From Ianthella basta (taxonomy: Eukaryota > Porifera > Demospongiae > Verongiida > Ianthellidae), in the NCBI GenBank assembly GCA_964019415.1, contig OZ025868.1, positions 8,235,649 through 8,299,648 of the forward strand: a stretch of DNA of 64,000 nucleotides, read 5' to 3'. The notes under the pieces are model-generated. The model did not search any database, had not been told where the DNA came from, and saw nothing but the letters and a program-made list of their open reading frames with translations. Positions 1-15,244 of this stretch are shown here, in pieces (position 1 is the first letter of the stretch; every line of letters starts with the position of its first letter). Position numbers and translations under genes: made by a program.

Positions 1-4
1 CGTG

Positions 5-12
5 TATAAAAG
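5..12 (+). promoter_or_regulatory. TATA box of gene 1
   Basis: TATAAAAG lies 125 bases upstream of the gene 1 start codon, and an identical box sits at the same distance before gene 3. Transcription would be expected to start about 25-30 bases downstream, leaving a 5' UTR of roughly 100 bases. The rest of this promoter lies outside the window. Confidence 0.6.
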
Positions 13-136
13 GAATAGAATTGCATGCTGTGAGACATTTGAGGCTGATTTCAAAAGAGCAACAGAAGTAAGGGTTGGCTAACACAGAGAAGACTGGTTT
101 GGACAATTTAACATCTATATATCTCAGTTGTTGAAA

Positions 137-3100
137 ATGGCTTCTGGAGTGGTTGTCAGGATACTAGCAGTGGTAAGTGATCAGCTAGGTGGAAAATGGG
201 CTAACTGTGCGGTGTTAGTGTTTGCCAGTGACTGAGACCTTGTCACTTTACTACATGTATAGTTAATTGGATAAAATGACAGTGACTGTACACAATTGTT
301 CAGAATGCATTCAACGACATGTTCATTGTAGCTCTGTCAGTTCATTTACTTGTGTTCATTCATATGCCTGGAGAGTGCATGTGGGCGTGACTTAAGCATA
401 ATAATTTACATGGAGCAAGTGTATAGTTACGTAACGTCAAGAAGGATTAGAATTAATTTATAAAAGCTTAGATTCTAGTTCTTTGTCTGTATATCATATC
501 TGATATACAGACAAAGAGATAGATGATCTATAATCATATCTGCGCAGGTTGCGCTGGTGCTCACTGTGCTGTCTGCAATTGGCTGGATAGTGTTCATTGG
601 TGGATTTGGTTTCCAAACTGCCACAGGGTAAGTGCATGTACATATGTATGATACTTATAATGATTATAGATCCCGTTGCCATGGTAACGTGCGTCTAAAC
701 GATGTTTCTAAACGTCGTAGACACCCCGGGTGTTGTTTCGCGCCGTGGTCTATTTCGTCTAGCCGTGTTCTAATTAGACGCGCGGCGTTCGCGCCTATGC
801 TCTAAATGCCGATTTAGAGCATGGGCTTGGCACGCGCGTCGTTCGCGCCTATGCTCTAAATGCCGATTTAGAGCATGGGCGTGGCACGCGCGGCGTTCGC
901 GCTATCCTATAAATACCGATTTAGAGCATGGGCGTGGCTTAGCACGTGGTCTATAGCAGAGAAACTGCAGCTGCGACAACAATAGTAGCTAACTCCACAA
1001 CATACGATGCAAAGGTCACTCGGCTTACTTGTTTCGTCGACAAACAGGGTAAAGCAACAATCCGGCAGCGGCCTACGAACCAGAGCCGAGTAAGGAGCGA
1101 ACTGGTTACGAGCTGGGAACAGGCTTAGGACACCGCTCTGGGAAACGCTGTGGCTGACGGGGCTGACAGTGAGTAACCTTACGTTTAGCTTACGCGCCGC
1201 ATCCACTGCCGGCCTTTAGGAACGTCTGCTGCGAGATGACAAACCAATAACCAAACGACGTTTTCTCGGCCATTGTCAGAAATTGCTAACTACTTCCGGA
1301 AGACGCGTGATGACGCAAGTACGAGTTGGTAAACTGATTCGCTGCCGCTCCTTGCCCAATCGTTGGGATCTATAACACTTAAATGCTGACCAATCGGTGT
1401 CTCTAAAGATTTAGACCACTCAGCACTCGGGCGCTTCGCGCCCTCGTGCCTCGTGCTCTAAATCTCAGAGACACCTCTTGGTCAGCATTTAACTATTACA
1501 TAGATGCATAATACATAAATGCGCGCATCACATGCACAGTCATAATAACGTACATGCATATAAGCTGAATGACAATAGGTAATATAACAACACATACTGT
1601 ATGCTTTGCACACATTAATTTTTGGCTTGCATTTTGATTGTATAAAAATTGTTTACAGTCCTTGCATTCACATGCATGCACTCTGCATTCTTCTTTCTTA
1701 ATCACAGACAGCGTCAGCTGTTTCCCTTATTGAATTTTATATCGTCTGGTATCACTAGTCCTACTTGGGACCCCTACTGGGTTATCACTGCACTATCACC
1801 CGTCCTCTTCATTGTGATGGGAGTGATGGCCATTCTGATGATCGTCAAGGATGAGCTGTTCAGGAGATATTTCGTCATCCACATTCTAGCTGTGGTTGTA
1901 TCCTCTTATTGAGTGTCTATAGTATAATAATATTGACAACTATGACACATTGATGCTTCATCTGAAGGGCAAGCAGGTGTTCAATGCGTCCTGTGCCCTT
2001 GATGAAATAATTATTTACAACATTTTGGTTTTTGCATCTGGCAAGGAACGGCCAGTCTTTTCCTAACATTACTAGTGAGTATATAATATACAGTCCTGCA
2101 GCTTGCAACAGTGGCATTTACCTGTCCACTTCAGCTACGTATACAGTGCAGTTGATGGTTAAGCTGTAATTTTATACTGTGTGGGTGATGGCCATGTTCG
2201 TAATGATGGTGGTATTCTGTGTACTTGCATGGTGCTTTTTCTGACAAATGATGGGGTTGCGTTTCACCTATAGCAACCACCATTTTTGGTGAGCTAATCA
2301 TGCACTTTTAATTGTGATGTGGTGCGATCTGCTTTTGGATTGCAATGGAACCCAAGATCTATATGTTACCAAACTGTGTCTCAAGTCAGTGTTACGTGTG
2401 TGTTCCTTGAGTTCAACATCTGCAATAGATCCAGAGGAGATTATCATTATTGCCAATTCTGATCGATGGCTAGAAAGCTGTGCATAATACATTAATTCTC
2501 AATGGATTTGATATTATAATTTTGTATTTGGCCCGTTTGGCTATGAAATGTCCAATGCTAATTTAGCCCTTAACTATGCATCCAGGCCTTCATTATCACA
2601 GTGATTGTGTTATGCTTCCTGGGGTATACCCTGGTTGCGCAGAGGGTCATCATTCAAACTTTGAATACAGTAACTGCTAGAGTGACAAATGTTCAGTACG
2701 TTGGCGCCATCTTTGCAGGAGCACTTATGGAAGTGCTGTTCTTGGCAAGTTTCCCATAGCTCAGTTCACATATCAGACATCATGCTAGGGAAATGATACA
2801 AATGTAATGTGTACTCTTATAGTAATTATTTTACCTGTGAAACATTTTCCTGTACCATTTAAGAATGGTCAGCTGAAAAGGAAATGGAAGTGTCATCTCA
2901 ACATGTGTCAATCAAAAGTTGGAATTGGAAGTGTCGATCAAAGTGCTGAAATGGAATTTCAGCACTTTGATATTCCTCGTTTCTGTGGATTGGAGTTCAT
3001 CCACTAAATTACTTTCATTCCTAATTTCTCTGTAAATGGAGCTCATATATATACCTGTTATCTTGTGCAATTAAATGCATGTTCAGGGGAATTTGGAATG

Positions 3101-3382
3101 CAAAGCATAAGTGAACTCCATGTGCCCATGCAGAAATGTGATGTATCAAAGTGTTTACTAATAGTTGCAACTACTTGCTCCTGCACCTTTTCCGCAGGCT
3201 GTTCTTAAATGCCTTCTGTGTTATAAATATTATTTAGTAAATATTACTGGTGTGCTTGCACAATATTATAGTTTTGCTTATCAATCCATCACATATTTTG
3301 CCAACTTTGTTTGTAGGGTGGCGCTTGGATCTGCCACTTCCTTGCTTTTCTGTTTGGAGGGGTGCAGAGTGACAAAGAGTAG
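137..3382 (+). CDS. Gene 1: four-helix membrane protein, five exons, 176 aa
   Basis: Exons are 137-172, 548-627, 1708-1897, 2586-2744 and 3317-3382, with phases 0, 2, 0, 0 and a TAG stop. The 176-residue product has predicted helices at about 7-30, 60-82, 95-122 and 140-172, short tails and no signal peptide. Loop 1 ends in WDPYW before helix 2; helix 4 carries FAGALMEVLFL and continues across the last intron into GGAW. The ATG at 137 is chosen because exon 1 (MASGVVVRILAV) ends at a clean GTAAGT donor and a TATA box precedes it. Intron 3 is U12-type and intron 4 uses a GC donor. Intron 2 is enlarged by an ~830-bp element. The product is unrecognised; topology resembles claudins or MARVEL proteins, but claudin W-C-C residues are absent. 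Function is unknown. Confidence 0.85.
481..516. repeat. Small perfect palindrome in intron 1 of gene 1
   Basis: Two 15-base arms (CTTTGTCTGTATATC and its complement) flank a 6-base loop. The palindrome belongs to a ~50-bp insertion missing from the otherwise near-identical intron of gene 3. It lies about 30 bases before the exon 2 acceptor. Confidence 0.7.
666..1497. mobile_element. Non-autonomous element R1, copy 1 (intron 2 of gene 1)
   Basis: This ~830-bp GC-richer block is repeated almost identically at 13442-14275 and 15729-16560. It begins near TAGATCCCGTTGCC and ends near CATTTAACTAT, apparently flanked by TA, which would fit a 2-bp target duplication. Its first third has about three direct repeats, each holding a small palindrome (GCTCTAAAT...ATTTAGAGC) beside CACGCGCG. 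Its last ~120 bp form a large hairpin whose arms share TTAAATGCTGACCAA. It has no recognisable transposase, so it is probably a non-autonomous DNA transposon; superfamily unknown. Short open frames inside match nothing I know. Confidence 0.75.
1898..2585 (+). other. U12-type intron 3 of gene 1
   Basis: The donor is GTATCCTC, one base off the minor-spliceosome consensus RTATCCTT. A CCCTTAAC branch-site match lies at 2567-2574, with its A about 12 bases before the exon. Terminal dinucleotides are GT-AG and the phase is 0. Confidence 0.85.
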
Positions 3383-5244
3383 CTTAGTATCACACCAGCC
3401 ATGCCACACTGCCTCTAACCAAACATTTCTCTGTAGATTATAGTTTGACTAGCTGTTTTAGCATAACTGTTGATAAGATGTGGCAGATGGCTGTTGCATA
3501 GTGTTGCATACCCTATAGACATGTATAAATTTGTCATTCTGCATACTGATTTAATGTTCTTAGGCTTAATACATTCAGACACCATGTGCACAATTATTTC
3601 ATCAACTGTACGTCATGGTTAATGAGCCTTTCAGTAAAAGTTTGTATTTGTAGTTGAAAGGGTGCCATGAACACAGGAACACTGTTAGAAGCTGTAAATT
3701 CCAGTATCCGTCTTCAGTGCATATAATATGTATGCACTTGTGCATGTATAGGAATCAGTGCCATATATGTAGCTGGCACACTAGTATACATACTGTGAAG
3801 ACTAATAATTATAATAAAAATGCCATTTAAATTTAAAAGGGATTAAGTTTAGGAATGGCTAGCAGAAAAAGCATGGCAACATTTTAAGCTACTCAACTCT
3901 ATGATGTACGTCATTTCTGTGGAGTTCACTTGACATTCCTAATTCCTTGTACATGAACTAGCAGGTTAATCATACACACTTTGTGGCTGTGCATTGTTAA
4001 TCTGATAATGTTCGAATTAATGCTGAAAGGCATCATTAGCTCCATGCATGGTACACAATTGATAGTTACGTAGGTAGCCATAGCCATGATTATTTTGCAA
4101 TTAGCATTTACATTACATTACATGAATCGGCCTATTACAGCACCGGAGCTAGAAAGTAAGAAGCTAAAATGTGTGCAAGTTAATGAAAGAGTTCCAGATG
4201 GATACTGGCCTATCAGTAGCTAGCTAAAATGATTCGTTTTCCAATTGGCCTGTTGGTGGTTACTCTTTCTTTCTGCTTTCTAACCACTCTCGACTGGCAC
4301 TGATGAAGCTGTGCGACACTCAGGGGCGTCACCCACCTGAGCCAGGATCTCTTTCACTGTGGCACGCGATTGAAGGTGTCTACACAGTGTCTCCACTGCC
4401 CACACGTAGCCGCCGCAGCTGATGCCACCGCAGAAACATCGCGCGGTTCGCCAATGGCTGTGGAGAAGTTAGGAGAGCCTTCTATGAGGAGGATGGTTGG
4501 ATGTTTGGCGTGGCGGCCCATAGAAGACGATTGTGTAGTCCCCAGAGATGCTCGATGGTCTGCGTCGTTCGGAAGTGGTACTCGCTGCTGACGAGGAACC
4601 TCAGCATTGTTACTGTGGGTTCTGTTCTAGTTGGAAAGGTCGTCGAGCAGTGAAAAAGTGTGCCACTTCCATGCTGATGTCTGCTTGGGTGAGCGCCCTC
4701 TGACACCACGTGGTCTCTAAGCTGCCATCTTGATGACGTCACAACCCCCCGCAATTAGCATAGTGTTGTTGACAATTTCTTTTATATATCATATGTGAGG
4801 CAGTGCAAATATATGCATAATTTATTATGATGGCTGGTTATGGTTGCTGATCATGAATTATATATAATACGCAAATGAAGTGAACTAGTAAGAAAATTGG
4901 CTAGCTCGAACTAGCTGCCATGTAATGTGTCCGTGCAGCGGAAGTAGTTGCATAATGAAAACATTGCGCAATAGCGTCTAGTCGGCCGGGACACATGTAG
5001 CGCGGCAAGATCATGGGGCTGGCCCGGGCCTGCCCAGTATTAGTCAGGCTTGCCCAGGTTTGCCCACTAGTAGGGAAATTCGGTTGACAACTTCCACGAA
5101 AACTGATACAGTTTCGTCAGAATTTTGCCAGCTTATAAAGTTGGGGTTGCAAGCTATATACGCGCAGCAACGTTGAGCGAACGGAGTAGTCACTGTGGGA
5201 TACATCTGAGACAAGTCATTTTTACCACGAGAAGACGGTTCCAA
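3383..5244. other. Intergenic region between genes 1 and 2
   Basis: No gene is evident. The first ~900 bases resemble 18452-18960 and hold the gene 1 3' flank. The part from about 4930 resembles 19550-19850 and would contain the gene 2 promoter; TTATAAAG at 5133-5140 is a possible TATA box, not conserved before gene 4. The GC-rich middle is listed separately. Confidence 0.5.
4318..4755. other. GC-rich insert of unknown origin with a CRE palindrome
   Basis: This block is markedly GC-richer than its surroundings and has no counterpart between genes 3 and 4, so it is probably an insertion. It opens with CAGGGGCGTCACCC, reminiscent of some hAT-type terminal sequences, and ends near a palindromic CRE, TGACGTCA, at 4734-4741 beside GCCATCTT. 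An open frame of about 90 codons on the - strand matches nothing I recognise. It could be a decayed DNA transposon or a captured host exon. Confidence 0.35.
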
Positions 5245-10846
<5,602 letters not shown>

Positions 10847-11659
10847 AGTTTAACTGAACATGCACCTTCATGCCTGTCAGACGACCTCAGACACATGTGA
10901 CCACACTAGCTCTTTGATTCACCTTAGGCCATTTGCTTAGTCACACTTAGGTAGACGTACGCACTATACATTGCAGTCATCTTTAGCTTTACACATTTTC
11001 ATTGCTGTCATCTTTGGCTTTAGGCATTATTCATTGCTGTCATCTTTGGCATTATAGTTATAGACATTATGCATTGCTGTCATCTTTAGCATTTTGTTCA
11101 TTTATAGTAAAGAGTAGAAATGTTAACAGCTGTCAATGCTTCTATATACTATGCCACATTGCAAGCAAACTGCAGTTAGTTTACTAACTTGTCTATATAT
11201 AAGTCTTAGTTATTATGACTGCTCTCTTCATGCACAAGTATACAGTAATGTGGCAGTATTAAAAATGTATGGAAATGGTAGACCTTAAAAATCAATATTC
11301 ATTTTGCTGCTGCTGCACAAAACTATGCATATAACACAATATTCAATGTCCTGCTTTTATACTACTTTACAGTGGCCTGGATGGGTGTTGCTTGAAACAG
11401 CCATAATCTTACCTTTTCCTTCACAAATACGGAGAAATGTGTAAAACAGTGCTAGCCACTATAAAGGCATAGTGTCATGGGCAGACCCACGTGCAACACT
11501 GCCCCATGCACATTTGGGCAGCAGGATGCACATGAGTCTGGGTACGAGACTACCAGGGTGCACATCTCCCAGCCTGCTAGACCTTGCTAGCTATGTGTTA
11601 GTTACTTGCAACGTACAGCCCACTCTGCAGCTTCTTACATTCAGGTGTATATGTAATAT
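10847..11659. other. 3' flank of gene 2 with short tandem repeats
   Basis: No gene is evident. Around 10974-11096 there are four imperfect copies of a ~33-bp unit built on CATTGCTGTCATCTTTGGC, which would fall in the 3' UTR. The same repeats follow gene 4 at 25166-25290. Confidence 0.6.
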
Positions 11660-11755
11660 ATATAGACCTCTTGAAGGGGCTGTATTAGGTGATGTTTCCT
11701 GAGGCTGAAGGCCGAGGTATGTATCACCAATACAGCCCGTTCAAGAGGTCTATAT
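11660..11755. repeat. Foldback repeat, copy 1
   Basis: Arms of about 30 bp (AGACCTCTTGAA... and its complement ending TTCAAGAGGTCT) flank a ~30-bp loop. A second copy lies at 25857-25950. Both stand just upstream of a 57-bp minisatellite, so the two may be parts of one composite element. Confidence 0.75.
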
Positions 11756-11864
11756 ACAGTATATACGTATACCAATACCAAGGAAACCATGTGCAAATAG
11801 GTGATATAATCCTGATGGTGATATAATTATGTGCAAATAGGTATTATAAGCATCTAGTTCCTCA

Positions 11865-12095
11865 GTGAACTTCACCTGGGAATACGGCATCCCCCTGCAA
11901 ACATTGGGCATCTGTGCCACAGTGAACTTCTCCGAGGAATATGGCATACCCTGTAAACATTGGGCATCTGGTGCCCCAAGGAATTTTCACCGGGGAATAC
12001 TACATCCCATGCAAACATTGGGCATCTGGTGTCCCAATGAACTTCACCAAGGAATACCGCATCCCCTGCAAACATTGGGCATCTGGTGTCCCAAT
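11865..12095. repeat. 57-bp minisatellite, about four units
   Basis: Units contain GAACTTCACC, GGAATACGGCATCCCCTGC and AAACATTGGGCATCTG. The array is the short counterpart of the one at 26088-27200. Because 57 is a multiple of three, open frames pass through it; these are not taken as genes. Confidence 0.9.
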
Positions 12096-13441
12096 GACTT
12101 GACACCTCATACCTCATGCACGATTATCTATGCTCTGATGATCCTTGGCAACTGTGAAGTGTGACAAGCGACTTGCAGTTGCTAAGGAGCACAAAAGCAT
12201 CGATCGAAAGGCACTCCGTGTCGATTGCGGCGAACCAGGCCGCTACTCAGGACCCGGCCACTATTCAGACCCGACCACTATTCGAGCCCCGCAGCCTCGA
12301 TTCGAGCCCGGCCTCTATACGGACAAATGCAGTATGTGTATAGCTTGCAATGGGAAAGAAGTAAAATGATCTCCTAGCTCATCAAACCTTGGTCATCAAA
12401 TTAAGGGTTTTGCCAAAAGACACACTGCAGGCACTTTGGGAGGCTGTCCTGCTTGCTCAGCTGCAGACCGACATGAAGGATTAATTAAAAGGAATGCAAG
12501 ATAGCCAATATGCCTATACACACACACGAGTATAATGGAAAGTTCAGTGTTGTGCAAATCCATACCACTGTACATGTGATGTCATTGGACTAAGGTAATA
12601 TAGACATGGAGTGCCAATTGCTATAGCTCCAGTATTATAATACAATGTTCATAAAGTATACTCCTTTGAAATGGTTGTCAACTCATGGATGCCAGAGGTG
12701 TAGGCATGGTAGGATTAATGCAGGGACTGGAGGCATTGTATATATATATATATATATATAGGAGTGACATGCAGGGCCAAACACTCAGCTAGAATGGGTA
12801 CTCGGCATGCTTGAACCTTGCATAATTATCTGTATGATCACTGCAGTATCAAAAGTAATGTGGTTGAAGACAAGCTCTTCTTTTACATTATTGCCAAGAT
12901 GCACATACTGTATATTGCAAAATGTTCGCGACCAATAATTTTTGCGAATTTCGCGAATGAAGCAAATCCACGAAAATTTCTGTCACGAATTTTATATGCA
13001 TATAATACCTATGGTATAATAATAACTTGTATAGCCTGCAGTGCTCTCATGCACTAAGATACCATTGACAAGCCTTATATGAATGTGTTAAGGATGAATG
13101 TATGGAAACAAGTCCTGTGTGCATGTGGAACAGCTATTGCATAGGACAGGGCATGCATATGGTCATAGTGCACACTTATCCATGTACAAAAGGTTACGTG
13201 GATAATTATCAGTGGTAACCAGCCTACGCAGAATGCAGATGGCATCAGACAGTCATTCTTGTGGTAAGGGAAGTTGCACCTATATGTCCCATGGGGAATT
13301 GCTTTACGTCAAGAAGTGACACCATGTGGCTTCTGCTACAAATTCTGCAGATTGCTAGGAGGGCTTCACTGCAGCCTCCACTCATTAACAGCTGCTAACT
13401 TTTTCCTTGATCCTTCCTCTACTGTAGCGTGTTAAAGTCCT
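12096..13441. other. Intergenic region, repeats only
   Basis: No coding signal is recognised. 12220-12325 holds GC-rich imperfect repeats based on CCACTATTCGAGCCC. A (TA)n tract lies near 12739-12761. A stretch at 12925-12995 is rich in TTCGCGAA-like words, typical of dispersed repeats. Confidence 0.45.
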
Positions 13442-14275
13442 ATAGATCCCGTTGCCATGGTAACGTGCGTCTAAACGATGTTTCTAAACGTCGTAGACAC
13501 CCCGGGTGTTGTTTCGCGCCGTGGTCTATTTCGTCTAGCCGTGTTCTAATTAGACGCGCGGCGTTCGCGCCTATGCTCTAAATGCCGATTTAGAGCATGG
13601 GCTTGGCACGCGCGTCGTTCGCGCCTATGCTCTAAATGCCGATTTAGAGCATGGGCGTGGCACGCGCGGCGTTCGCGCTATCCTATAAATACCGATTTAG
13701 AGCATGGGCGTGGCTTAGGCACGTGGTCTATAGCAGAGAAACTGCAGCTGCGACAACAATAGTAGCTAACTCCACAACATACGATGCAAAGGTCACTCGG
13801 CTTACTTGTTTCGTCGACAAACAGGGTAAAGCAACAATCCGGCAGCGGCCTACGAACCAGAGCCGAGTAAGGAGCGAACTGGTTACGAGCTGGGAACAGG
13901 CTTAGGACACCGCTCTGGGAAACGCTGTGGCTGACGGGGCTGACAGTGAGTAACCTTACGTTTAGCTTACGCGCCGCATCCACTGCCGGCCTTTAGGAAC
14001 GTCTGCTGCGAGATGACAAACCAATAACCAAACGACGTTTTCTCGGCCATTGTCAGAAATTGCTAACTACTTCCGGAAGACGCGTGATGACGCAAGTACG
14101 AGTTGGTAAACTGATTCGCTGCCGCTCCTTGCCCAATCGTTGGGATCTATAACACTTAAATGCTGACCAATCGGTGTCTCTGAAGATTTAGACCACTCAG
14201 CACTCGGGCGCTTCGCGCCCTCGTGCCTCGTGCTCTAAATCTTGGAGACACCTCTTGGTCAGCATTTAACTATTA
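13442..14275. mobile_element. Non-autonomous element R1, copy 2 (intergenic)
   Basis: This copy is nearly identical to 666-1497 but sits at a different, intergenic site, which defines the element's ends. It keeps the direct repeats, internal palindromes and terminal hairpin. The flanks are TA on both sides, as in the intronic copies. Near-identity implies recent movement or homogenisation. Confidence 0.8.
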
Positions 14276-15112
14276 CTTAGCATCTGTTCAAATTATGCAT
14301 GCTTTGGGCATATGCAGCTGTTTTTTGCTCATCTTTGCTCAGCTACATGTATATATGTAGTGACACCACATGCAAGTTTGCACATTTTGTTCTTGCATGC
14401 TTGAACTCTTCATTTGTCAATTTCTGCCAATATAATATGGTGAACACAATGACTCTATAATACACTTACAAGCATTTATAATTATAAGCATTCATTTTCT
14501 GATCTTGCATGCAAATATAAGCTGTAATTGTTGTAGGCACAAAGTTTCAGTGCAGGGTATAGTGATTTGGAGTTGATCATATTCAGTGGAACCTGTCTAA
14601 GATGGTCACTGTGCTAGGCAGTCGCCTCTCTAAAGCAACTGGTGCCTCCAGCCCCAAATAGCACTATAATTAAACTTTGTATACTATTCCTCAGCAGAGC
14701 AGCCACCTCTCTATGAAAGTTAACTAACTCAGGCCCACATGTATGTGGCTGTCTTATTAGAGACGTTCCACTGTACTGCTCAATTGCAAGGTATAATAAT
14801 TATAATAGCATCTCAAAGGCAAAATGGCTGGTATAATACCAGTTATGCACACAATAGCAAGTGTCCTTACTGGTGAAGCTAACAACATTCCTATAGACTT
14901 GCAAAGTCATGCATAAGTGCGACAGTTGCTATAGTGAAATCTGCAGCTGCCTAATTAAGACATGCAGCCATGCAACTTCGGGCGTGCAGTGGTGTATATG
15001 TGTAATTGATTTAGATACATCTTCCACTACGATGTAACTAAATTTAGATTTCTCCTTTTACAGAACCTCCTTTACAAGCTGATTCACTAAGTCGACTACG
15101 CGTGTGTGCGTG
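14276..15112. other. Upstream region of gene 3
   Basis: No gene is seen. It contains a 190-bp dispersed repeat (listed separately) and leads into the gene 3 TATA box. The corresponding region of gene 1 lies before the window, so conservation cannot be judged. Confidence 0.4.
14584..14773. repeat. Dispersed MITE-like repeat with inverted ends, copy A
   Basis: It starts CAGTGGAACCTGTCTAAG and ends AGACGTTCCACTG, so the tips are inverted repeats. A diverged relative lies at 63085-63264, sharing GGCAGT and CCTCTCTA blocks. Tips of this kind occur in small Tc1/mariner- or pogo-derived MITEs; that placement is tentative. Confidence 0.55.
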
Positions 15113-15120
15113 TATAAAAG
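15113..15120 (+). promoter_or_regulatory. TATA box of gene 3
   Basis: TATAAAAG lies 125 bases before the start codon, the same spacing and surrounding sequence as gene 1. Confidence 0.6.
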
Positions 15121-15244
15121 GAATAGAATTGCATGCTGTGAGACATTTGAGGCTGATTTCAAAAGAGCAACAGAAGTAAGGGTTGGCTAACACAGAGAAG
15201 ACTGGTTTGGACAATTTAACATCTATATATCTCAGTTGTTGAAA

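Noticed and set aside
907-1206. Conserved ~60-100-codon frames inside the three R1 copies
   Set aside because: They are identical because the DNA copies are nearly identical; there is no domain match, and overlapping frames on both strands are equally conserved.
1649-1912. Reading exon 3 as a self-contained protein starting at an upstream ATG
   Set aside because: The upstream part is intron with an acceptor at 1707, and the tail after 1897 is the U12 donor.
137-3382. Assignment of the family to claudins or tetraspanins
   Set aside because: The claudin W-x-x-W-C-C and tetraspanin CCG loop motifs are absent; only the four-helix layout is shared.
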